DNA from: Alphaproteobacteria bacterium
GTDB taxonomy: Bacteria > Pseudomonadota > Alphaproteobacteria > Sphingomonadales > Sphingomonadaceae
DNA: 64,000 bases
Assembly (NCBI GenBank): GCA_018823905.1
Contig: JAHJHL010000159.1
Location: 1-64,000 of the forward strand
Direction: 5' to 3'
Part shown: positions 39,086 to 48,198 of the stretch, one piece after another
Position numbering within the stretch: the stretch's first letter is position 1
How the letters are laid out: every line of letters starts with the position of its first letter
Made by a program: the position numbers and the translations under genes
The notes under the pieces: model-generated
Database searches by the model: none
What the model saw: only the letters and a program-made list of their open reading frames with translations
What the model was told of the DNA's origin: nothing

Positions 39086-40294
39086 ATGACCCGAATATTG
39101 CACGTCCTCGACCATAGCCTGCCGACGCACAGCGGCTATACCTTTCGCACCCGCGCATTGATGAAGGCGCAGGTGGCGAAGGGGTGGGAGGTCGCCGGGG
39201 TTACCGGGGTGCGCCACCCCGAACCCGGACCGGACGGCGAAACCGTTGACGGACTGACCTTTTATCGCACCCCGCCGATCGCGCCCGCGCGCGCGCCAAT
39301 CCGCGAGTGGCGGGAAATCGGTGCGCTGGCCCGGCGGGTCGAGGCGCTGGCGCTGGAGTGGAAGCCCGATGTGCTGCACGCCCATTCGCCGGTGATGGAC
39401 GGGCTCGCGGCGCTGCGCGTCGGCAAGCGGCTGGGTATCCCCGTGATCTATGAAATCCGCGCCTTTTGGGAAGATGCGTCGGTCGGCAATGGCACCGGGC
39501 GCGAAGGCAGTTTGCGCTATTGGCTGACCAAACAGCTGGAGACTCACGCAGTGAAATCCGCCGATGCCGTCGCGGTGATCTGCGAAGGCCTGCGCGGCGA
39601 TCTGATCGCGCGCGGCATCGACCCCGCCAAGATTACTGTCTCGCCCAACGGCGTCGACCTCGACCTGTTCGGCGATCCGCCGCCGCGCGACGATGCGCTG
39701 GCGGACACGCTGGGGATCGCCGCCGACGATGCGGTGATCGGCTATATCGGCAGCTTTTACGATTATGAGGGCATCGACGATCTGATCGCGGCGATGCCCG
39801 CGCTAGTCGCGGCGCAGCCAAAAGCGCGGCTGCTGCTCGTTGGCGGCGGCCCGATGGAGGCGGCGCTGAAGGCGCAGGCCGCGGCCTCGTCTGCGGCGGC
39901 GCAAATCCATTTCGTCGGACGGGTGCCGCATCAGGAGGTCGAGCGCTATTATTCGCTGATCGACATCCTCGCCTATCCGCGCAAAAAGATGCGGCTGACC
40001 GATCTCGTCACCCCGCTCAAACCGCTGGAGGCGATGGCGCAGGGCAAACTGGTCGCGGCGTCCGACGTCGGCGGCCACCGCGAACTGATCGAGAATGGCG
40101 TCACCGGGACGCTGTTCGCCCCCGACGATCCCCAAGCGATCGCCGATGCGCTCGCGAAGCTGCTCGAAAATCGGGGCATTTGGGCGGAACGAAGGCGCAC
40201 CGCACGTATTTTTGTCGAAACCCATCGTAACTGGTCATCAAACATTTTACGTTACGAGCCGGTTTACCAGCGATTGCTGCGCGGCGCCGCCTGA
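39086..40294 (+). CDS. Glycosyltransferase family 4, PEP-CTERM/exosortase A system-associated
   Basis: MTRILHVLDHSLPTHSGYTFRTRALMKAQVAKGWEVAGVTG (signature of XrtA-associated GT), SPNGVDLDLF, PLKPLEAMAQGKLVAASDVGGHREL. Confidence 0.92.
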   Translation: MTRILHVLDHSLPTHSGYTFRTRALMKAQVAKGWEVAGVTGVRHPEPGPDGETVDGLTFYRTPPIAPARAPIREWREIGALARRVEALALEWKPDVLHAHSPVMDGLAALRVGKRLGIPVIYEIRAFWEDASVGNGTGREGSLRYWLTKQLETHAVKSADAVAVICEGLRGDLIARGIDPAKITVSPNGVDLDLFGDPPPRDDALADTLGIAADDAVIGYIGSFYDYEGIDDLIAAMPALVAAQPKARLLLVGGGPMEAALKAQAAASSAAAQIHFVGRVPHQEVERYYSLIDILAYPRKKMRLTDLVTPLKPLEAMAQGKLVAASDVGGHRELIENGVTGTLFAPDDPQAIADALAKLLENRGIWAERRRTARIFVETHRNWSSNILRYEPVYQRLLRGAA

Positions 40295-40344
40295 GCGCGC
40301 TGCCCGAGAAAACGAGATTTTGGCCCCGCGCGGGCCGCACGGAA

Positions 40345-41181
40345 TTGGACGATATGGACGAGACCAGCGACAACCCCGGCCACGGCAAAGCCAGCGCGCT
40401 CCTCCGCACGCTGCGCCCCGCCATGCCCGCGGTGATCGGCGCCGCGGCGCTGACCTTCCTGTTCGCCGCGGTCATGCCGATGTCGTGGGTCGCGGGGATC
40501 GCCTGGAACCTCTATCTCGATCGGCTGTCGGACTATTTTGTGCCGCCGGTCGGCAATGCTGCGCGGCTGATTCTGGCGCTCGGCATGGCGGCGATCGCGG
40601 CGCTGATCGCAGGCCTGGTCGCGCTGCTGATCGCGCAGCCCGAAGCGGCGGGACTGTCCTCGCTGCGCGGGCGTTTCCGCCGCGAGCCCACGGCGGATGC
40701 CGACGAGGATAGCGACGCCTTTTGGACGCGCCGCCGCCGCGTTGACCTGCATCCCGACGATCCGGTACGACCGCCGATCCGCGCCGGGCGCGATCTGCCC
40801 GCGGGCGGGCTGGGGCCGCTGAACGCTGAGGTTGCGGATCAAAGCGCCGAAGCCGATCTGTGGCTCGACGAATTTGCCGAGCAAAATGCCGACGAACTGG
40901 TGCTCGCCGATCTCGCACCCGAAGACCATGCCGCTGGCGACGAACCCTGGCTGCAACCCGCCGAGATGACGGCAAAGTCGCTGTCTGCCGCCTCCGACAA
41001 TTCGCTCGGCGCGATGGTCGCGCGGCTCGAAGCCGGTCTGGCGCGCCGCCGCGAACCGACCGCCGCCGCCGACATGACGGCGCCTGACGGTGCCGCCGTC
41101 GAACCGGAGCTCGAGGTCGACTTCGCGCTCGAAGCCGCGCTCAGCACCCTGCAACGGATGACGCGCCAGTCGGTGGGCTGA
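40345..41181 (+). CDS. Hypothetical protein with two TM segments and a long acidic cytosolic tail
   Basis: Hydrophobic PAVIGAAALTFLFAAVMPM and LILALGMAAIAALIAGLVALLIA, then Asp/Glu-rich region. Confidence 0.65.
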   Translation: MDDMDETSDNPGHGKASALLRTLRPAMPAVIGAAALTFLFAAVMPMSWVAGIAWNLYLDRLSDYFVPPVGNAARLILALGMAAIAALIAGLVALLIAQPEAAGLSSLRGRFRREPTADADEDSDAFWTRRRRVDLHPDDPVRPPIRAGRDLPAGGLGPLNAEVADQSAEADLWLDEFAEQNADELVLADLAPEDHAAGDEPWLQPAEMTAKSLSAASDNSLGAMVARLEAGLARRREPTAAADMTAPDGAAVEPELEVDFALEAALSTLQRMTRQSVG

Positions 41182-41192
41182 CGTCCCCACAC

Positions 41193-41519
41193 TCAATCTT
41201 CGACCGTCAGAATTTCGATCTGTAACGCGTCCTGCGCACCCCCGCATTCGACCACGACATCGGCGACGACATGACCCGGTAGCGTCCATTCGGCCGCGCT
41301 CAATTCGCTCTGTAAGGCGGTGCTGACCGCTTTTGCGTCATCTGCGGCCAGCAGGCACGGAAAGATGTGGCGCGCGCCGACAAAATTCGCGCTCGCCCAC
41401 GGCCGGAACGTCGAAGCGCCGATTGTCATCCCGGGCGGCAAAGCGCCCGCAAGCAGGTGCCGCAAACGGCGGTGCGGGCAACCGGGGCGGCGCGACTGCG
41501 CGGGCGACCAGCGCGTCAT
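41193..41519 (-). CDS. Hypothetical protein, coupled to the upstream small gene
   Basis: MTRWSPAQSRRPGCPHRRLRHLLAGALPPGMTIGASTFRPWASANFVGARHIFPCLL...; ATGA overlap with 41516-41779. Confidence 0.6.
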   Translation of the reverse strand: MTRWSPAQSRRPGCPHRRLRHLLAGALPPGMTIGASTFRPWASANFVGARHIFPCLLAADDAKAVSTALQSELSAAEWTLPGHVVADVVVECGGAQDALQIEILTVED

Positions 41520-41779
41520 GCCCGCGCTCCCTTGGCAGATTGGCGAAAGGTCCGCGTTCGCCGGTCGCCCTGCGGCGCGACGCGGCCCGCATGACGTTCG
41601 GCGCGCCATATGTTCATGAAATGTTCCACACGGCAAATAAGCTGGCCGCCGGGTTCGCGACCGCCGCGCAAATCGCTCACCAGCTTTGGATCGCGCACCG
41701 CGGCACGGCCGAACACGGTGGGCGGCATCGCCGATTCCTTCAAAAAGGCGTCGATCCGTTGCAACAATGTGCGCTCCAT
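41516..41779 (-). CDS. Small hypothetical protein, possible HTH
   Basis: MERTLLQRIDAFLKESAMPPTVFGRAAVRDPKLVSDLRGGREPGGQLICRVEHFMNIWRAE; HTH-like helix pattern; divergent from S24 gene. Confidence 0.65.
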   Translation of the reverse strand: MERTLLQRIDAFLKESAMPPTVFGRAAVRDPKLVSDLRGGREPGGQLICRVEHFMNIWRAERHAGRVAPQGDRRTRTFRQSAKGARA

Positions 41780-41821
41780 AACTTCCTCCCTGACCGCGTC
41801 GATAACCGGGCGACTCACCCG

Positions 41822-41837
41822 ATAGGATAAATCCTAT
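41822..41837. promoter_or_regulatory. Operator-like palindrome 1
   Basis: ATAGGAT-AA-ATCCTAT, perfect 7-bp arms. Confidence 0.6.
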
Positions 41838-41848
41838 CTGATGTTCAA

Positions 41849-41868
41849 TTTCCTACTTGTCTAGGAAA
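41849..41868. promoter_or_regulatory. Operator-like palindrome 2
   Basis: TTTCCTA-CTTGTC-TAGGAAA, perfect 7-bp arms; further TAGGAA copies at about 41880-41896. Confidence 0.6.
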
Positions 41869-41906
41869 AATCCGCTTGCTAGGAACGAAATAGGAAGGAC
41901 TAGTGC

Positions 41907-42575
41907 ATGAGCGACCATGTTGCCGATCCGCGCGCCGCGCTCGACCGCCTCTTGACCGACAAGGGCATCGACTATGCGCGCCTGTCGCAGGTGATCGGGC
42001 GCAATCCCGCCTATATCCAGCAATATATCAAACGCGGTTCGCCGCGGCGGCTTGCCGAACAGGACCGGGCGCGGATCGCTGCCTATCTGGGCGTTTCCGA
42101 AGCCCTGCTCGGCGGGCCGGTGCAGCGCGTTGCAACCCCGGCGCGGATGCGCGGGCCGGGGATGATCCTGGTCCCGAAACTGGCGATCGGCGCCTCGGCG
42201 GGCGCGGGGGCCAGCGTCGAGGGTGAGCCGATCGAGGGCGAAGTCGCGTTCGATCCCAAATGGCTGCGCGACCTCGGTGCCGATCCGCGCGCGCTCAGCA
42301 TCATTCGGGTCGAGGGCGATTCGATGGCGCCGACGCTGGACGACGGCGACGACATTTTAGTCGACGGCGGCGACGCCGCGGCGCGGCTGCGCGACGGCAT
42401 CTACGTGCTGCGCATGGACGATGTGCTGATGGTCAAACGCATTGCGCGGGCACCGGGACCGGGACGCATCTCGGTGATCAGCGACAATCCGCATTACCGC
42501 AGCTGGGACGACCTGCCGATGGGATCGGTGCAACTGGTCGGCCGCGTCGTGTGGACCGGGCGGCGGGTGCGGTAA
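41907..42575 (+). CDS. S24 family peptidase / LexA-CI-like repressor with N-terminal HTH
   Basis: C-terminal S24 motif IIRVEGDSMAPTLDDGDDILVDG and GIYVLRMDDVLMVKRI; N-terminal LLTDKGIDYARLSQVIGRNPAYIQQYIKRGSPRRLAEQDR. Confidence 0.9.
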   Translation: MSDHVADPRAALDRLLTDKGIDYARLSQVIGRNPAYIQQYIKRGSPRRLAEQDRARIAAYLGVSEALLGGPVQRVATPARMRGPGMILVPKLAIGASAGAGASVEGEPIEGEVAFDPKWLRDLGADPRALSIIRVEGDSMAPTLDDGDDILVDGGDAAARLRDGIYVLRMDDVLMVKRIARAPGPGRISVISDNPHYRSWDDLPMGSVQLVGRVVWTGRRVR

Positions 42576-42721
42576 TTGATCCTCCCTGTGGCGAAGCCAT
42601 GGGGAGGGGGACCGCTTGCGAAGCAAGGGGTGGAGGGGCCGCGACGGTAGTGTGAAAGCCCCTCTGTCAGCGCTTCGCGCTGCTTGATCCTCCCCATCGC
42701 TACGCGACAGGGAGGATCAAG
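42576..42721. repeat. Palindrome-rich intergenic repeat element (copy 2)
   Basis: GATCCTCCC...GGGGAGGGGGACC...GGTGGAGGGGCC...CCCCTCTGTCAGCGCTTCGCGCTGC..CCTCCCCATCGCTACGCGACAGGGAGGATCAA; homologous to 15262-15405. Confidence 0.85.
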
Positions 42722-42736
42722 CAGCGTTCCGCGGCG

Positions 42737-43042
42737 CTATCGCGGCGCCGCCATCACCGCTTCGATTTCATGATCTAGTACTTCGGCGCGCTGGCATTGG
42801 TCTTCATTGCCATCGCGGCACTTCTCGGCGGCCTTGTCGCGCTGGCGCGACAGCTTGCCCAGCTGCTCCTCACGCTTGCGCATCTCGCGGCCGCGGTTGC
42901 GATCCGATTCGTCCTGGCTCGTGGTCGTCCAGTCGGCGACCTGCCCAACCGCCTTGACCGGCGCGGTCACGACGGACTTTACTGCGCTAAAGCATCCGGT
43001 GAGCAGCGGCAGCGCCGCCACGGCGATGATGATGGCACGCAT
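42737..43042 (-). CDS. Small putative lipoprotein
   Basis: MRAIIIAVAALPLLTGCFSAVKS lipobox; charged coiled-coil-like tail. Confidence 0.75.
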   Translation of the reverse strand: MRAIIIAVAALPLLTGCFSAVKSVVTAPVKAVGQVADWTTTSQDESDRNRGREMRKREEQLGKLSRQRDKAAEKCRDGNEDQCQRAEVLDHEIEAVMAAPR

Positions 43043-43247
43043 GGTTGTCTCCTCGCCGTCGCTACCCGATCGGTGCGCCGCCTCATCGCATAGCGGGCGC
43101 GATCTGAACAGAATATTGCGACGGGGCGCCTCACATTGCGGCCCTGTGTCACAGCATTGAAACAAATGGTTAAAGTCGTGTTTACCAACGTCGCTTAGGC
43201 CGAGCCGCGAAGCAGCAACCGCCGCGCACAGAGAGATCACGCCCGTC

Positions 43248-44525
43248 ATGGACCATATTTTGTCACCATCATCGGGCCATGCCGCCGCGGTCGCCACCGA
43301 CGCGCATATGGCCGACGTGATCGACCTGTTTCGCGGCAATCCCGATCTGCGCGCGCTGGCAGTGCTCGATGCGAACGCACGCCCGATCGGCGTCATCCGC
43401 GAACAGCGGGTACGCGAACTGCTTTTCTGTCCCTTCTGGTTCTCGCTGATGCAGAATCCGACGATCGGCGGATCGATCGCTTCCATGATCGAACCTTGCC
43501 CGACCGCCGATGTCTCACGAGCGACGACCGAATTGCTGCGCATCGCAGCGCAGGGCAGCGGCCATGGTGAGTTGATCCTCGTCGAGCGTGGCCGTTTTGT
43601 CGAAACGCTCGACAGCGGCCAGCTCGCCAAGCTGGCGATGCTGCGCGACGTCGAACTGGCGCGGGAGGACGCCGCGCGGGCGACAAAGGTCGACGATGCG
43701 GGTCGCCGGTTTCAACAAGATATTACCGCTCTGACCGCTGTATTGTCCGACATGGCGCATCAGGTCGAAACTTTTGCTGCGACCCTGTCCGATCGCGCGC
43801 GGCAGACAGGGCGCGACGCGGTGACGGTGGCGGGGGCGACGGCGCAAACGCTGACGGGGCTGCACGAACTGGGCGAACGCGGTCATGCGCTCGCGGCGAC
43901 GATGGCAAAGATCGTCGACGATGGCTCCCGCGCCCGCGTCATTCGCGGCGAGGCGCATCGCAAAGTCCAGCAGGCGGGCGAACGGGCAGAGGCGCTCAAG
44001 ACTGCCAGCCAGGCGATCGAGCAGATGTTGGCGCTGATCATCGACATGGCGAGCCGCACCAACATGCTGGCGCTCAACGCCGGGATCGAAGCCGCGCACG
44101 CGGGTGAAGCCGGGCGCGGCTTTGCGGTCGTCGCGTCGGAGGTGAAGACGCTGGCCAACCAGACACGGTCGGCTGCGGGTGACATTGCCCAATATGTCGA
44201 TCATATACGCGACATTGTCGGTCAGGTGGCGGCCGGTTTTGGCGAGGTCGAACGCGCGATCGACGCCAATAATGGTTTCTCCGACGCGATCGACAGTGCC
44301 GTCGACGGGCAGAGCGCCACGACGCTCATGATTGCGAGCTATGTCGAACAGGCGGTCTCGGCAGGTCGCGAGATCGACCTGCGCGTCCAGGAAATCGGGC
44401 ACGGCGCCACCGCGGTCGGCGATGGCGCGCAGGCGCTTGGCGAATTATCGGCGGGACTGTCGGAGGCAGCGCGCTCGCTCGATCAACGCGCACGCCATTT
44501 CGTCGAAGCGGTCGCCGCCGCCTGA
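43248..44525 (+). CDS. Methyl-accepting chemotaxis protein signalling domain protein, apparently soluble
   Basis: [52 protein letters not shown] hairpin; no TM segment seen in the N-terminal about 150 aa. Confidence 0.88.
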   Translation: MDHILSPSSGHAAAVATDAHMADVIDLFRGNPDLRALAVLDANARPIGVIREQRVRELLFCPFWFSLMQNPTIGGSIASMIEPCPTADVSRATTELLRIAAQGSGHGELILVERGRFVETLDSGQLAKLAMLRDVELAREDAARATKVDDAGRRFQQDITALTAVLSDMAHQVETFAATLSDRARQTGRDAVTVAGATAQTLTGLHELGERGHALAATMAKIVDDGSRARVIRGEAHRKVQQAGERAEALKTASQAIEQMLALIIDMASRTNMLALNAGIEAAHAGEAGRGFAVVASEVKTLANQTRSAAGDIAQYVDHIRDIVGQVAAGFGEVERAIDANNGFSDAIDSAVDGQSATTLMIASYVEQAVSAGREIDLRVQEIGHGATAVGDGAQALGELSAGLSEAARSLDQRARHFVEAVAAA

Positions 44526-44623
44526 AATTCTGCGTCACCGCAAAGACTTGCTCGCCCGGCCAGCCCTGATAGGATGGCAGGGCGCCGGAGGCGTCCATGG
44601 CCGCCGGTGGGGAGGAGGGTCAC

Positions 44624-45349
44624 ATGACGAATATGCAAAAAGGCTTGGCCGAGTTGATCGGCACATTCTGGCTTGTCTTCGGCGGCTGCGGCAGCGCGGT
44701 GCTGGCGGCGGCGTTTCCCGATGTCGGCATCGGATTGCTCGGGGTGTCACTCGCGTTCGGTCTGACGGTCGTCACCATGGCCTATGCGATCGGCCATATC
44801 TCGGGCTGCCACCTCAACCCAGCGGTCACCGTCGGGCTGTGGGCGGGCGGGCGCTTCGACGCGCGCGACATCCCGCTTTATGTCGGCGCGCAGGTCGTCG
44901 GTGCCGTGATCGCGGCGTTCCTGCTGTTCTATATCGCCAGCGGCAATCCTGCCTATGATCTTGCGACCAACGGGCTTGCGGCCAATGGTTTTGATGCCGG
45001 ATCGCCGGGGGGCTACGACATCTGGTCGGGCTTCATCATCGAGATCGTGCTCACCGCCTTCTTCCTGTGGATCATCATGGGATCGACCGACGGTCGCGCG
45101 CCCGCGGGCTTTGCGCCACTCGCGATCGGCTTGGCATTGACGCTGATCCACCTGATCTCGATCCCGGTCACCAACACCTCGGTCAATCCGGCGCGCAGCA
45201 CCGGTCCCGCGCTGGTGGTCGGTGGCCTCGCTATCCAGCAATTGTGGCTGTTCTGGCTCGCCCCCCTGATCGGCGGGGCGGTCGGCGGCCTGCTCTACAA
45301 GACGCTGGGCGCCGACACCTTCCCGAAACCGAATATCGAGGGGGAATAG
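44624..45349 (+). CDS. aqpZ: Aquaporin Z
   Basis: [53 protein letters not shown] (two NPA motifs). Confidence 0.96.
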   Translation: MTNMQKGLAELIGTFWLVFGGCGSAVLAAAFPDVGIGLLGVSLAFGLTVVTMAYAIGHISGCHLNPAVTVGLWAGGRFDARDIPLYVGAQVVGAVIAAFLLFYIASGNPAYDLATNGLAANGFDAGSPGGYDIWSGFIIEIVLTAFFLWIIMGSTDGRAPAGFAPLAIGLALTLIHLISIPVTNTSVNPARSTGPALVVGGLAIQQLWLFWLAPLIGGAVGGLLYKTLGADTFPKPNIEGE

Positions 45350-45371
45350 TCACGTCGAGTTAAGCGTGTGT

Positions 45372-45508
45372 CCCCGCGAAGGAGCATCGGGTTGGATCGT
45401 CCCCCGGACGATCCTTGACCATGCGGGGCATGGTCATCCCGATACTGACCCGTCTCCGGTGGGTTCAAGTTTGCGCCGACCGGAGATGGGCTCCCGCCTT
45501 CGCGGGAG
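45372..45508. repeat. Intergenic inverted-repeat element with nested palindromes
   Basis: Terminal CCCGCGAAGG (45373-45382) / CCTTCGCGGG (45497-45506); nested GGATCGTCC-CCC-GGACGATCC and ACCATGCGGGGCATGGT; end sequence shared with 7038-7152. Confidence 0.78.
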
Positions 45509-45538
45509 CACGCGGCCAATTTAAAATCGCGGATAGCG

Positions 45539-46402
45539 CTACTTCAGCAGATCGATCGCAAATGCGCGGACTTCGGCGGCGATGTCAGGGCGTTCGAGCG
45601 CGACCGCCAGATTGGCCTGGATATAGCCCGCCTTTGATCCGCAGTCGTACCGCGCGCCGTCAAAGGTCACGGCGTGGAACGGCTGGGTGCCGATCATCGA
45701 CGCCATCGCGTCGGTCAGCTGAATTTCGCCACCCGCGCCTTTTTCCTGTCCCTCAAGTACCCGCATCACCTCGGGCTGGAGGATGTAGCGGCCGGAGACG
45801 ATCAGGTTCGACGGTGCGTCCTCGACCTTCGGCTTTTCAACCAGTCCGGTGACCTCGGTCAGCGCCCCGTCGCGCGCGCCCGGCGCAATCACGCCATAGG
45901 AGGACACCTGTGCGCGCGGCACCTCGAGCACCGAGATGAGGTTGCCGCCGACCTGGTGGTACGCATCGACCATCTGCTTCATGCAGCCTGGCGATCCGTG
46001 CATGAACTCGTCGGGCAGGAAGATCGCAAAGGGTTCGTCACCGACGATCGCGCGCGCGCACCAGATCGCATGGCCCAGCCCGAGCGGTTCCTGCTGGCGG
46101 ACGTAAGCGCAATTGCCGGGGCCAAGCCGCGTCGGTTCCAGCACCGACAGATGCTTGCCGCGCTCGGACATCGTCTTTTCCAGCTCGAACGCGACATCGA
46201 AATGATCCTCGATCGCGCTCTTGCCGCGGCCGGTGACAAAGATCATCTGCTCGATCCCCGCCTCGCGCGCCTCGTCGACCGCATATTGGATCAGCGGGCG
46301 ATCGACGATCGGCAGCATCTCCTTGGGGATCGCCTTGGTCGCCGGCAGGAAGCGCGTGCCGAGACCGGCAACGGGAAAAACGGCTTTGCGGATCGGTTTC
46401 AT
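45539..46402 (-). CDS. galU: UTP--glucose-1-phosphate uridylyltransferase
   Basis: IRKAVFPVAGLGTRFLPATKAIPKEMLPIVDRPLIQYAVDEA. Confidence 0.96.
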   Translation of the reverse strand: MKPIRKAVFPVAGLGTRFLPATKAIPKEMLPIVDRPLIQYAVDEAREAGIEQMIFVTGRGKSAIEDHFDVAFELEKTMSERGKHLSVLEPTRLGPGNCAYVRQQEPLGLGHAIWCARAIVGDEPFAIFLPDEFMHGSPGCMKQMVDAYHQVGGNLISVLEVPRAQVSSYGVIAPGARDGALTEVTGLVEKPKVEDAPSNLIVSGRYILQPEVMRVLEGQEKGAGGEIQLTDAMASMIGTQPFHAVTFDGARYDCGSKAGYIQANLAVALERPDIAAEVRAFAIDLLK

Positions 46403-46457
46403 GGGCGGTGGCTTAGCCGCAATGCGCCCGCAAGAAAAGTCGAACCGGCCATGGATA

Positions 46458-46964
46458 TTACGGCAATTGCGGTGCCACGATCATCACGACCCGGCGGTTG
46501 TCCTGGCGACCTTCCTCGGTATCGTTGCTCGACATCGGCACAGCTTCGCCGCGCCCGACGATCTGGTCGGGCGAAAGCTGCATTCCGCTCGCCTGCATCG
46601 GCGCCGCGACTGCGGCGGCGCGCGCCTGTGACAGCGTCAGATTATAGGCAGCCGCGCCGACCGAATCGGTATGACCCTCGACGCGCGCGGTGGTGATGCC
46701 GACGCCGACCAGCCGGGATGCGATCCGGGCAATGTGCGCCTGCTGCTCGGCGGATATCGCACTCTCATTGGTCTGGAACAGCAAGCGTTCAGGCATGTTC
46801 AACGACCAGTCGAAACCCTGATCGACAAAGCCCTCGGCCTTCAGGACGGCGATTTGCTCGGGCGTGAAGCCGGTCGGTGCCGGCACGCTTTGGCAGGCCG
46901 CAAGCAGGGAAGCGCAGAGGATAAGAAGCAAGCTTCGGATCGAGTGGGGAATAGTCTGGGTCAC
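46458..46964 (-). CDS. OmpA family lipoprotein (YfiB-like by context)
   Basis: Lipobox SLLAACQS; OmpA_C VEGHTDSVGAAAYNLTLSQARAAAVAAPMQASGM..VGRGEAVP; third gene after yfiR/yfiN-like genes. Confidence 0.85.
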   Translation of the reverse strand: MTQTIPHSIRSLLLILCASLLAACQSVPAPTGFTPEQIAVLKAEGFVDQGFDWSLNMPERLLFQTNESAISAEQQAHIARIASRLVGVGITTARVEGHTDSVGAAAYNLTLSQARAAAVAAPMQASGMQLSPDQIVGRGEAVPMSSNDTEEGRQDNRRVVMIVAPQLP

Positions 46965-46980
46965 GGGATATCTCCGATGG

Positions 46981-48198
46981 TCACACGCGGGAACGGTTGC
47001 GCAATTTGTCGGCGTACATGGCGGCGTCTGCGGCGGTCAGCAGGGCTGTCGCATCGCCGCCTTGGTCGGGATAAACCGCGACGCCGACACTGACCGATGC
47101 GTGATAGGTCTCGCCGCCAGGAAGCTCGACGGGTTGGGCTACGCAGGCGCGAATGCTCCTCGCCAGGTTGTCGGGAACGACGTCCGCGTCGAGGGGGTCG
47201 ACGATCACGACAAATTCGTCGCCGCCGATGCGCGCCGCGAAATCGCCCTTGCGCAACGTTTCCTTGATCCACGCTGACAGCGCGACCAACACCGCATCGC
47301 CTGCGGCATGGCCGAAGCTATCGTTCGCCGCCTTGAAATTGTCGGCGTCGATGAACAGCAGTGCAAAGCGCTCGCTGCGCGTGTCGGCGGCCGCGATGCG
47401 TTGCGCCAGTTGCTCGTCAAAAGAATCGCGGTTCGGCAGCGCGGTCAGCGTGTCGTGCGACGCCCGGTGCGCAAGCAGGGCGCGCTCGCTTTCCATGTTC
47501 CCCTGCCAGCCGTGCAATTCATCGAGCAAGGCATTGATGTCGCCGCCCAGCCGGTCGAGCTCCGCAATTCCCAATGGCTTGACGCGCTTGTCGAACCGGC
47601 GGTGCAGGCGCACATCGTGCGCGACCGTCGCGATCTCGTTCAGCGGCTTGACCAGTTCATATTCGAACCGCCGCGCCAGAAAGATCGTGCCGAACGCGGT
47701 GATCAGCAGGCAACCGAGCCCGGCGAGCAAGCCAATTCGGACATAATCGATCAGCGTCGAGCTATCGCCCCACACCTCGACCGTGCCGATCGCCGACCCG
47801 TTGCGCCGGACAGTCACGGCAAAAGGATGCGGAAAGAACAGGCGGCTGAGCAACGGCGCGGGGTCGGCGGTGGGCGATGCCCATTGCACCAGCGCCTGCC
47901 CGCGATCGTCAAGCACTCGTAACCTGGCGATGCCCGGGATGCGCGTCAGCGGCTCGATCCCCTCGCGCGCCGCTTGCGGGTCGTTGAACACAAGCGCAGG
48001 TTCGACGCCATAAGCGCCAAGCTGCGCCGCCAGTTCCATATTGCGATCGGCATAGCCGCGCAGCGCGGTCACGCCGGCGAGCAGGATGGTCAGGCCTGAC
48101 AGCGCGACGGCGAACAAGGTTATCCCGAAATGAAAGCGGGATAACAGCTTCTGTAAGGTCGTTCGCGCGCCGATCCGCTCGGGAGGCTTGCCGGTCAT
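46981..48198 (-). CDS. Diguanylate cyclase (YfiN/TpbB-like: periplasmic CHASE8-like region, HAMP-like, GGDEF)
   Basis: RIGGDEFVVIV active site with RKGD I-site five residues upstream; two TM segments flanking a periplasmic region. Confidence 0.9.
   Translation of the reverse strand: MTGKPPERIGARTTLQKLLSRFHFGITLFAVALSGLTILLAGVTALRGYADRNMELAAQLGAYGVEPALVFNDPQAAREGIEPLTRIPGIARLRVLDDRGQALVQWASPTADPAPLLSRLFFPHPFAVTVRRNGSAIGTVEVWGDSSTLIDYVRIGLLAGLGCLLITAFGTIFLARRFEYELVKPLNEIATVAHDVRLHRRFDKRVKPLGIAELDRLGGDINALLDELHGWQGNMESERALLAHRASHDTLTALPNRDSFDEQLAQRIAAADTRSERFALLFIDADNFKAANDSFGHAAGDAVLVALSAWIKETLRKGDFAARIGGDEFVVIVDPLDADVVPDNLARSIRACVAQPVELPGGETYHASVSVGVAVYPDQGGDATALLTAADAAMYADKLRNRSRV

Noticed and set aside
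41907-42575. LexA (SOS master regulator) assignment for the S24 gene
   Set aside because: N-terminal HTH differs from canonical LexA and no TTG/GTTC-type SOS box was evident; kept as S24 family repressor-like only.
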